A DNA stretch of 64,000 nt. Source: Pseudomonas frederiksbergensis (lineage in GTDB: Bacteria > Pseudomonadota > Gammaproteobacteria > Pseudomonadales > Pseudomonadaceae). Positions within the stretch are counted from its first letter, which is position 1. Each line of letters starts with the position of its first letter. Position numbers and translations under genes: made by a program. This document shows positions 56,362-64,000 of the stretch, in pieces. The notes under the pieces were generated by a model, which ran no database searches, had not been told where the DNA came from, and saw only the letters and a list, made by a program, of their open reading frames with translations. Where the stretch lies: NCBI RefSeq assembly GCF_035751725.1, contig NZ_CP142104.1, positions 5,456,001-5,520,000 on the forward strand, read 5' to 3'.

Positions 56362-57804
56362 ATGTTCGACTTCCACCCCCAGCTCAAGCAGCGTTTTGCT
56401 GCCTTGCGCACGGGCGCTGAATTCTTTTCCCTGCGTTACGTGCGCGAGTCCGGCCAACACTTGTCGGTGCGCAAGAATGTCGCCGAACCGCCCAGCCTGG
56501 GCCATGACGAAGGGGCGATGCTCACCGTGAGGGTCAACGGGGTCGAGGCGTACGCTGCTACCAACGACCTGTCCCAGACCGGCCTGCAATCGGCACTGGA
56601 GCGCGCCGAGCAATACGCTCGCCAGCTCAAGCCCCACGCCCTGCTCGACCTGCGCGAGCAGACGGTGTCCAGCGACCGCGCCGATTACTTTTCGCCGCAT
56701 TTCGACCAGGCGTTCCCTGCGCTGAGCGATTGTTACCAATTGCTCGGCGACGAGTCCGCCGCAGTGCCCCAGGACGAGCGCCTGGTGAACTGGCAAGCCA
56801 GCATCGGCCTGACCCAGGTCGAGCAGATCTACCTCAATAGCGCCGGCGCTGAACTGCGCCAGGCCCAACGTTTCATCTATCCGGCCCTGGACGTCACCGC
56901 CTTCGACGGCCAGGACAGCCAGACCCGCACCCTGGGCCGGGAAAACTTCGGCCAGCAAGGAGGCTTCGACGTGATCAGCCGTTGCGGCCTGATCGGCGCC
57001 GGGCCAAAAATCGCCGACCAGGCCCTGCAGCTGCTGATGGCGCCAAACACCCCGGCAGGCCCACGCGACCTTCTGCTGATGCCCGACCAGATGATGCTGC
57101 AGATCCACGAGTCCATCGGCCACCCGCTGGAACTGGACCGCATCCTCGGTGATGAGCGCAATTACGCCGGCACCAGTTTCGTCAGGACCAGCGATTTCGG
57201 ACACTTGCAATACGGCTCCCGCCTGCTGAACGTAACCTTCGACCCGGACATTCCCGAGGAGCTGGCGAGTTACAGCCATGACGACGACGGCAGCGCCGCC
57301 AGCAAGCAATTCCTCATCCGCGAAGGCCTGCTGCTGCGTCCACTGGGCGGGGCACTTTCACAGTTCCGTGCCGGCCTCGACGGTGTCGCGAACAGCCGCG
57401 CCTGCGGCTGGAATCGGCCGCCCATCGACCGCATGGCCAACCTGAACATCGAGCCCGGCGACCAATCCCTGGAGCAACTGATCCAGGGCATCGAGCACGG
57501 CGTGCTGATGCGCACCAACCGTTCCTGGTCCATCGACGACGCCCGCAACAAATTCCAGTTCGGCTGCGAATGGGGCCAGTTGATCGAGAACGGCGAGCTC
57601 AAGGGCGTGGTGAAGAACCCCAACTACCGAGGTATTTCCGCGCAGTTCTGGAAAAGCCTGCGCGCCGTGGGCGACGCCAGCACCTCCCAGGTCCTCGGCA
57701 CGCCGAATTGCGGCAAGGGCGAACCGAACCAGGTCATCCGCGTCGGCCATGCGTCGCCGGCCTGCGTATTCAGCAACGTGGATGTGTTTGGGGGAGATGC
57801 CTGA
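56362..57804 (+). CDS. TldD/PmbA family metallopeptidase (TldD-like)
   Basis: 480 aa. TldD-type zinc motif HESIGH (residues 249-254) with PLELDRILGDERNYAGTSF after it, and a C-terminal RSWSIDDARNKFQFGCEWGQLIENGELKGVVKNPNYRG typical of the family. AAGGAGG lies before the ATG. TldD/TldE heterodimers hydrolyse unstructured peptides (microcin B17 maturation, CcdA degradation). This pair is not the housekeeping tldD-pmbA and sits downstream of betIBA. The substrate is unknown; no precursor-peptide gene is visible in the flanks. Confidence 0.85.
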   Translation: MFDFHPQLKQRFAALRTGAEFFSLRYVRESGQHLSVRKNVAEPPSLGHDEGAMLTVRVNGVEAYAATNDLSQTGLQSALERAEQYARQLKPHALLDLREQTVSSDRADYFSPHFDQAFPALSDCYQLLGDESAAVPQDERLVNWQASIGLTQVEQIYLNSAGAELRQAQRFIYPALDVTAFDGQDSQTRTLGRENFGQQGGFDVISRCGLIGAGPKIADQALQLLMAPNTPAGPRDLLLMPDQMMLQIHESIGHPLELDRILGDERNYAGTSFVRTSDFGHLQYGSRLLNVTFDPDIPEELASYSHDDDGSAASKQFLIREGLLLRPLGGALSQFRAGLDGVANSRACGWNRPPIDRMANLNIEPGDQSLEQLIQGIEHGVLMRTNRSWSIDDARNKFQFGCEWGQLIENGELKGVVKNPNYRGISAQFWKSLRAVGDASTSQVLGTPNCGKGEPNQVIRVGHASPACVFSNVDVFGGDA

Positions 57805-59141
57805 TGAGCACCGTCAATAATCAAGCTGGGGCGTTCAAGGCACTGGTCGACTGGTTGCGCGACGCGCTGCACGAGCCTGAGCAATTCACCCTGGGCTACG
57901 CCGCCGAAACGTCGGCCTTCGTGCGCTTCAACCATGGCAAGGTCCGCCAGGCCGGCCAGGTGCAACAGGCCAATGTCAGTTTCAAGTTGATCAATGACGG
58001 CCGTCATGCCGACCTGCAGATCACCTTGTCCGGCGACACCGAGACCGACCTGCGACGCTTGGCCGACGGGCTGCAACAATTGCGCGAGACATTGCCGCTG
58101 CTGCCAGCCGATCCCTACCTGCTGCTCAACCACAACCATTGGCAGAGCACCAACGTGCAGGACCATCCGCTGCCGGACACCGACCAGGCCGTCGCTGAAA
58201 TCACCCGCGCCGCCGAAGGCCTGGACCTGGTCGGTTTTTACGCCGCAGGTCCCATCAGCCGTGGCTTCGCCAGTTCGTCTGGCGCGTTCGGCTGGCATCA
58301 GGCCAACAGTTTCAACTTCGATTTCAGCCTGTTCCATGAAAATGGCCAGGCGGTGAAAGCCAGCTACGCCGGGCACGAGTGGAGCCACGACGGATTCGCC
58401 CGGCGCTTCGAGCAGGCCCGCGAGCAACTGGAATTCCTCGGTCGCCCGCTGCGCACCCTACCGCCTGGCGGATACCGCGCCTACCTGGCGCCGGCTGCGC
58501 TGGAAGAAATCATGGGCATGCTCAGTTGGGGCGGGTTCTCGGCCCGGGCAATTGCCAGCAAACAAAGCCCGCTGCAGAAGTTCTATGCCGGCGAAGCCCA
58601 CTTCAGCCCCAACGTGTGGTTGACCGAGCAAGTCAGCGGCTCGTTGAGCCCGGCATTTTCCGACGAAGGTTATCCCCGCGATGACTTGGGGCTGATCGCC
58701 AAGGGCACGGCTAACGCGCAGTTGGTCAACTCCCGCAGCGCCGCCGAATACGGCCTCGCCGCCAACGGCGCAAGCAGCTACGAATACCCCACGGCGCTGG
58801 ACATGCAGGGTGGGCAACTGGAGCAGAAGTACATCCTCGAAGAACTCGGCACCGGGCTGTATATCAGTAACCTCTGGTACCTGAACTACTCGGACCAACC
58901 GGCGGCGCGACTGACCGGCATGACCCGCTTTGCCACGTTCTGGGTCGAGAACGGTCGGATCCAGGCACCGGTGAGCACGATGCGTTTCGACGACAGCGTC
59001 TACAGCCTGCTCGGCTCGCAACTCGAAGCGCTGACCCGGGAGCGGGAACTCCTGCTCTCGGCCAGCACCTACAGCCAGCGGGCCACGGCCTCGATGTTGT
59101 TGCCGGGGGCGCTGGTCAAACGGTTGACATTGACGCTGTGA
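57804..59141 (+). CDS. TldD/PmbA family protein (TldE-like partner)
   Basis: 445 aa. PmbA/TldE-like fold without a HExxxH zinc site, as expected for the non-catalytic partner. Visible family stretches are FVRFNHGKVRQAGQVQQANVSFKLI and, near the C-terminus, LEELGTGLYISNLWYLNYSD and GMTRFATFWVENGRIQAPV. Its start overlaps the stop of the upstream TldD-like gene by one base (TGATG), so the two subunits are translationally coupled. The protein is more diverged from housekeeping PmbA than the TldD-like partner is from TldD, by impression only. Confidence 0.8.
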   Translation: MSTVNNQAGAFKALVDWLRDALHEPEQFTLGYAAETSAFVRFNHGKVRQAGQVQQANVSFKLINDGRHADLQITLSGDTETDLRRLADGLQQLRETLPLLPADPYLLLNHNHWQSTNVQDHPLPDTDQAVAEITRAAEGLDLVGFYAAGPISRGFASSSGAFGWHQANSFNFDFSLFHENGQAVKASYAGHEWSHDGFARRFEQAREQLEFLGRPLRTLPPGGYRAYLAPAALEEIMGMLSWGGFSARAIASKQSPLQKFYAGEAHFSPNVWLTEQVSGSLSPAFSDEGYPRDDLGLIAKGTANAQLVNSRSAAEYGLAANGASSYEYPTALDMQGGQLEQKYILEELGTGLYISNLWYLNYSDQPAARLTGMTRFATFWVENGRIQAPVSTMRFDDSVYSLLGSQLEALTRERELLLSASTYSQRATASMLLPGALVKRLTLTL

Positions 59142-59154
59142 CACGCGGCCCCCC

Positions 59155-59182
59155 GCGGCGAGGGAGCTTGCTCTCTCGCCAC
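59155..59182. repeat. Degenerate REP before the MdtD-like gene
   Basis: REP variant with one arm GCGGCGAGGGAGC and the other GCTCTCTCGCCAC. It lies in the 92-bp gap after the TldE-like gene. Confidence 0.6.
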
Positions 59183-59233
59183 AAAAAGCGTTTTCGCCAC
59201 AGGAAATTGTTCACTTTCCATCCAAGAGGTCCC

Positions 59234-60661
59234 ATGCCCAACCGCGCTCCCCTCGACGCCGTCACCGCCCGCTGGCTCCCGTGGGTGGTGGCGATCGCTT
59301 TCTTCATGCAGTCCCTGGACGGCACCATCCTCAATACCGCCCTGCCCGCCATGGCCAACGACCTGGCGGAAAACCCGCTGCGCATGCAGGGTGTGATCAT
59401 TGCCTACATGCTCACCGTCGCCTTGCTGATCCCTGCCTCGGGCTGGATCGCCGACCGCTTCGGCACCAAGAAGATTTTCTTCGGCGCGATCCTGCTGTTC
59501 AGCTTCGGCTCGCTGCTGTGCGCCTTGTCCAATTCGTTGAGCATGCTGATCGGCGCCCGGGTGATCCAAGGCCTGGGCGGTGCGCTGATGCTGCCGGTGG
59601 GGCGGCTGGTGGTATTGCGGGCCTATCCACGCTCGGAGCTCGTGCGGATCATGGGCTTCATCACCATCCCCGGCCTGCTCGGCCCGCTGATCGGCCCGAC
59701 CATGGGCGGCTGGATGGTCGAATACATGACCTGGCATTGGATCTTCATCATCAATCTGCCGGTGGGTGTGATCGGCTGCTACGCGGTGTGGAAGTTCATC
59801 CCAGACCTGCGCGGCACTGAGCGCACACGCTTCGATGGCCTGGGTTTCCTGTTGTTCGGTGCGGCAATGGTGCTGATCACCATCGCCATGGAAGGCCTGG
59901 GGGAACTGCACCTGCCGCACCTGCGGGTGATGTTGCTGCTGTTCGGCGGCATGGCCTGCCTGGCGGCGTATTGGTTGCGGGCCGGGCACGTCGAGAACGC
60001 GCTGTTCCCACCGTCATTGTTCAAGACCCGGACCTTTGCGGTGGGCATCCTCGGCAATCTGTTCGCGCGCCTGGGCAGCGGCGCCCTGCCGTTCCTGGTG
60101 CCGTTGTTGTTGCAAGTCGCCTTGGGTTATTCGCCCTCCCAGGCCGGGATGAGCATGCTGCCCCTGGCGGCCGCAGCGATGGTCGCCAAATCGGTCGCCC
60201 GGCCGCTGATCGAACGCTTCGGCTATCGCATCGTCCTGACCGCCAATACCCTGGCCCTGGGCGTGATGCTGGCGAGCATGGGCTTGGTCAGCGAGCAGAC
60301 ACCGTACTGGCTGTTGCTCGCGCATCTGGCAGTGCTGGGAGCGATCAACTCGCTTCAATTCACCGCGATGAACACCGTGACCTTGATCGACCTGGACGAC
60401 GCCAGCGCCAGCAGCGGCAACAGCTTGTTGTCGGTGGTGGCGCAACTGTCCCTGAGCCTGGGCGTGGCTTGCGCCGGGGCCTTGCTCGGCGGCTTCACCG
60501 CCCAGGTTGGCAATGACGGCGTGGACACGGTGCTGGGCGCGTTCCAATTGACCTTCGTGACGGTGGGGATCATGGCGATGCTGGCGGCGACGATCTTTTC
60601 GCAACTGTCGAAGCAGGACGGGCGGCGGCAGAAGCGACCGGATGAGCACATCGAGCATTAA
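59234..60661 (+). CDS. mdtD: MdtD-like major facilitator multidrug transporter
   Basis: 475 aa, 13-14 predicted membrane helices. Family markers: WVVAIAFFMQSLDGTILNTALPAMA in helix 1, IADRFGTKKIFFGAILLF (motif A), ARVIQGLGGALMLPVGRLVVLRAY, and GFITIPGLLGPLIGPTMGGWMVEY (motif C). This is the DHA2 drug:H+ antiporter pattern of MdtD. The N-terminal MPNRAPLDAVTARWLPW start has AAGAGG upstream. It lies 92 bp after the TldE-like gene with a REP in between, so co-transcription is possible and the pair could supply an exported peptide, but this is speculative. Confidence 0.85.
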   Translation: MPNRAPLDAVTARWLPWVVAIAFFMQSLDGTILNTALPAMANDLAENPLRMQGVIIAYMLTVALLIPASGWIADRFGTKKIFFGAILLFSFGSLLCALSNSLSMLIGARVIQGLGGALMLPVGRLVVLRAYPRSELVRIMGFITIPGLLGPLIGPTMGGWMVEYMTWHWIFIINLPVGVIGCYAVWKFIPDLRGTERTRFDGLGFLLFGAAMVLITIAMEGLGELHLPHLRVMLLLFGGMACLAAYWLRAGHVENALFPPSLFKTRTFAVGILGNLFARLGSGALPFLVPLLLQVALGYSPSQAGMSMLPLAAAAMVAKSVARPLIERFGYRIVLTANTLALGVMLASMGLVSEQTPYWLLLAHLAVLGAINSLQFTAMNTVTLIDLDDASASSGNSLLSVVAQLSLSLGVACAGALLGGFTAQVGNDGVDTVLGAFQLTFVTVGIMAMLAATIFSQLSKQDGRRQKRPDEHIEH

Positions 60662-60704
60662 GCTGAGCTCAGCGGGCAGGCCGGTTTGGGGGCGCTTCGC
60701 ACCC

Positions 60705-60730
60705 CAGCGGGAGCAAGCTCCCTCGCCACA
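60705..60730. repeat. Half-REP downstream of the MdtD-like gene
   Basis: Right-hand REP arm (GCGGGAGCAAGCTCCCTCGCCAC); a matching left arm is not evident. Confidence 0.6.
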
Positions 60731-60828
60731 GGGCTCCGCGGTCTGGCTACACAGCTCGTCCAGATCTTTCGAAGAAAGTGGCACGAGGCTGTTACACTGC
60801 GCGACATTTTGTTTTGCAGGCCCGTCCC

Positions 60829-62214
<1,386 letters not shown>

Positions 62215-62280
62215 TTCCAGTTGACTCCCTTGCCACAAAAGCCCCTACCCCGCCGACCATCGAAACTTGAGGACACCGTT

Positions 62281-63459
62281 TTGCGCTCTACCGAAGTCGT
62301 GATCATTGGCGCTGGCGCCGCGGGCTTGATGTGCGCGCTGACCGCTGCCGGACGCGGGCGCCAGGTAATGTTGCTGGACCACGCCAACAAGGCCGGCAAG
62401 AAAATTCTCATGTCGGGCGGTGGGCGCTGCAATTTCACCAACATGTACACCGAGCCGGGCAATTTCCTCTCGCAGAACCCACACTTCTGCAAATCCGCCC
62501 TGGCCCGCTACACCCAGTGGGATTTCATCGCGCTGGTGGCCAAGCACGGTGTGCCCTATCACGAGAAAAAGCTCGGCCAGCTGTTCTGCGATAACAAGTC
62601 CAGCGACATCCTTGGCCTGCTGCTGGAAGAATGCGACCAGGCCGGCGTCAACCTGCACTTGGATACCTCGATCGAGCAGATCGAAAAGACCGAGGGCGGC
62701 TATCAATTGCAGACCACCCTTGGGCCCGTCGCCTGCCAGTCCCTGGTGATCGCCACCGGCGGGCTATCGATCCCGACCCTGGGCGCGACCGGTTTCGGCT
62801 ATCAAGTAGCGAAGCAGTTCGGCCATCAACTGTTGCCGACCCGCGCCGGGCTGGTGCCGTTCACCATTACCGATCAGCTCAAGGCACTGTGCACCGAGCT
62901 GTCGGGTACATCGGTGGATTGCCTGGTGAGCTGCAACGACCAGAGCTTTCGCGAGAACATCCTGTTCACCCATCGCGGCCTGAGCGGCCCGGCGATCCTG
63001 CAGATTTCGTCGTTTTGGGAGCCAGGGGACACGGTGCAGATCAACCTGCTGCCCGACCACGACGTGCCGCAATGGCTGCAACAGCAACAGGCCGAACGCC
63101 CCAACAGTGAGCTGAAGACCCTACTGGGCGAGCTGTTCACAAAGAAAATGGCCAACCTGCTGGCAGACACCTGGTTCGCCTCCAAACCGATGAAGCAGTA
63201 TACCCACGCGGAACTGGCGGACATCGCCGAGAAGCTGGCGAGCTGGAACGTGGTTCCGGCCGGCACCGAAGGCTACCGCACCGCCGAAGTCACCCTTGGC
63301 GGCGTCGACACCCGTGAAGTGTCGTCCAAGACCATGGAGTCGCTGAAAAGCCCGGGGCTGTATTTCATTGGCGAGGTGCTGGACGTCACCGGGCACCTCG
63401 GCGGGTTCAATTTCCAATGGGCCTGGGCTTCGGGGTATGCGGCGGCGCAGTACGTCTGA
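62281..63459 (+). CDS. BaiN/RdsA-type NAD(P)/FAD-dependent oxidoreductase
   Basis: 392 aa. HI0933/BaiN-like flavoprotein: FAD motif VVIIGAGAAGLMCALTAAGRGRQVMLLDHANKAGKKILMSGGGRCNFTN, middle VIATGGLSIPTLGATGFGYQVAKQFGH, ENILFTHRGLSGPAILQISS and C-terminal GVDTREVSSKTMESLKSPGLYFIGEVLDVTGHLGGFNFQWAWASG. The start is taken as the TTG at 62281 with GAGGA seven bases upstream, because the FAD motif begins five codons later; a longer TTG frame from 62221 adds 20 residues. Members act as tRNA- or bile-acid-related reductases; the substrate here is unknown. It follows dbpA by 66 bp. Confidence 0.85.
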   Translation: MRSTEVVIIGAGAAGLMCALTAAGRGRQVMLLDHANKAGKKILMSGGGRCNFTNMYTEPGNFLSQNPHFCKSALARYTQWDFIALVAKHGVPYHEKKLGQLFCDNKSSDILGLLLEECDQAGVNLHLDTSIEQIEKTEGGYQLQTTLGPVACQSLVIATGGLSIPTLGATGFGYQVAKQFGHQLLPTRAGLVPFTITDQLKALCTELSGTSVDCLVSCNDQSFRENILFTHRGLSGPAILQISSFWEPGDTVQINLLPDHDVPQWLQQQQAERPNSELKTLLGELFTKKMANLLADTWFASKPMKQYTHAELADIAEKLASWNVVPAGTEGYRTAEVTLGGVDTREVSSKTMESLKSPGLYFIGEVLDVTGHLGGFNFQWAWASGYAAAQYV

Positions 63460-63480
63460 TTCCCCATGTTGAGCCTGCTT

Positions 63481-63612
63481 CTGAGGCGAGCGAGCTTGCT
63501 TTCGCTCGACTGCGCAGTAATCGCAGAACAGGCACCACACTCTGTCTGAATAGACACAGCTCATAAGGAAGGGGCTGCTTCAGCCCAGCGGGAGCAAGCT
63601 CCCACGCCACAG
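63481..63612. repeat. REP pair between the BaiN-like and YccS-like genes
   Basis: Left half-REP GAGGCGAGCGAGCTTGCTTTC and right half-REP AGCGGGAGCAAGCTCCCACGCC, inverted, about 90 bp apart. The rest of the 273-bp gap shows nothing recognisable. Confidence 0.7.
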
Positions 63613-63732
63613 GGTAGAGGTGTGTCCTTCGCATGCCGGAACACTTTTTGCTGCCAGATGTGATCGCCGCCATTGCATCGGCGTCCTTACTGCCTCAACT
63701 TAGCGTCATTGCCCGTCAGGCCCTTGCACTTC

Positions 63733-64000
63733 ATGTCATCGACCTCGTTTAGCCAATCACTGCGTCGCCTTTGGGCGTTGGACAAGTTCAGTTATAGCGT
63801 GCGGGTGTTCATCGCCCTGACCGGCAGCATGGGCCTGTGCTGGTACCTGGATGAGATGGCGCTGCTGATTCCCCTGTTCCTGGGCATTATCGCCAGCGCC
63901 TTGGCCGAGACCGACGACAGTTGGCAGGGCCGTCTCAATGCGCTGGCGGTGACATTAGTGTGCTTCAGCGTTGCCGCGCTGTCGGTGGAATTACTGTTTC
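63733..64000 (+). CDS. yccS: YccS-like integral membrane protein (partial, N-terminal part)
   Basis: 89 residues to the right edge. MSSTSFSQSLRRLWALDKFSYSVRVFIALTGSMGLCWYLDEM leads into membrane helices (ALLIPLFLGIIASALAETDDSWQGRLNALAVTLVCFSVAALSVELLF). This start matches the YccS/FUSC-type family (N-terminal part of putative aromatic-acid or fusaric-acid efflux proteins). The ribosome-binding site is weak. The remaining ~630 residues expected for the family are outside the window. Confidence 0.75.
   Translation, partial: MSSTSFSQSLRRLWALDKFSYSVRVFIALTGSMGLCWYLDEMALLIPLFLGIIASALAETDDSWQGRLNALAVTLVCFSVAALSVELLF

Noticed and set aside
62221..62280. Upstream TTG start for the BaiN-like gene
   Set aside because: It adds 20 Pro/Lys/Arg-rich residues before the FAD motif; the TTG at 62281 has GAGGA at correct spacing.

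Overview
The window is chromosomal DNA of a high-GC Pseudomonas, most likely from the P. fluorescens group. The evidence is gene content and order matching the quaternary-amine catabolic region of P. aeruginosa (PA5372-PA5421), GbdR/CdhR-type regulators, dense GC-biased coding, and Pseudomonas REP elements (core GTGGCGAGGGAGCTTGCTCC) in many gaps. Names and functions come from recognising the proteins by eye, not from a database search.

Layout. 1-4.9 kb: edge of a creB-like two-component locus, an aspartic/zinc protease-like exported protein, a YihG-like acyltransferase, a DUF2780 protein, one unknown, and an AT-richer delta-60 repeat protein. 5-19 kb: the lower end of glycine betaine catabolism, with fdhA, purU, soxBDAG and glyA on the minus strand, an interposed traX-like gene, ltaE, and the divergent gbcB/gbcA dioxygenase genes. 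19-27.5 kb: an accessory block with a PI-PLC-like exported enzyme and three co-oriented genes: a GMC oxidoreductase/alpha-beta hydrolase fusion, a membrane-anchored di-haem cytochrome and a metallophosphoesterase. 27.5-28.3 kb: an intergenic region with four repeated modules, each carrying an exact DnaA box (TTATCCACA). 28.3-36.2 kb: dimethylglycine demethylation (dgcA, dgcB, etfA, etfB) with a DUF5943 gene and an M19 dipeptidase. 36.4-38.6 kb: small unrelated genes and an ATPase with a 16-bp inverted repeat next to its start codon. 38.6-44.6 kb: carnitine use (cdhR, caiX, cdhC, cdhA, cdhB) ending in a gamma-butyrobetaine dioxygenase gene. 44.9-56.1 kb: gbdR, serine dehydratase, choline ABC transporter cbcXWV and betIBA. 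56.4-64 kb: a TldD/TldE-like pair, an MdtD-like efflux protein, DbpA RNA helicase, a BaiN-type flavoprotein and the start of a YccS-like protein.

How they work together. Choline enters through CbcXWV and is oxidised by BetA and BetB to glycine betaine. Gamma-butyrobetaine can be hydroxylated to carnitine, which CdhA, CdhC and CdhB convert to glycine betaine. GbcAB removes one methyl group (dimethylglycine), DgcAB with its electron-transfer flavoprotein removes the second (sarcosine), and SoxBDAG removes the third (glycine). GlyA and serine dehydratase carry glycine to serine and pyruvate, while FdhA and PurU handle the formaldehyde and one-carbon units. Nearly a complete choline/carnitine-to-pyruvate route lies in about 52 kb, with three of its expected regulators (GbdR, CdhR, BetI). 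REP elements or other palindromes sit inside several of these apparent operons (soxA/soxG, dgcA/dgcB, cdhA/cdhB, betB/betA, caiX/cdhC).
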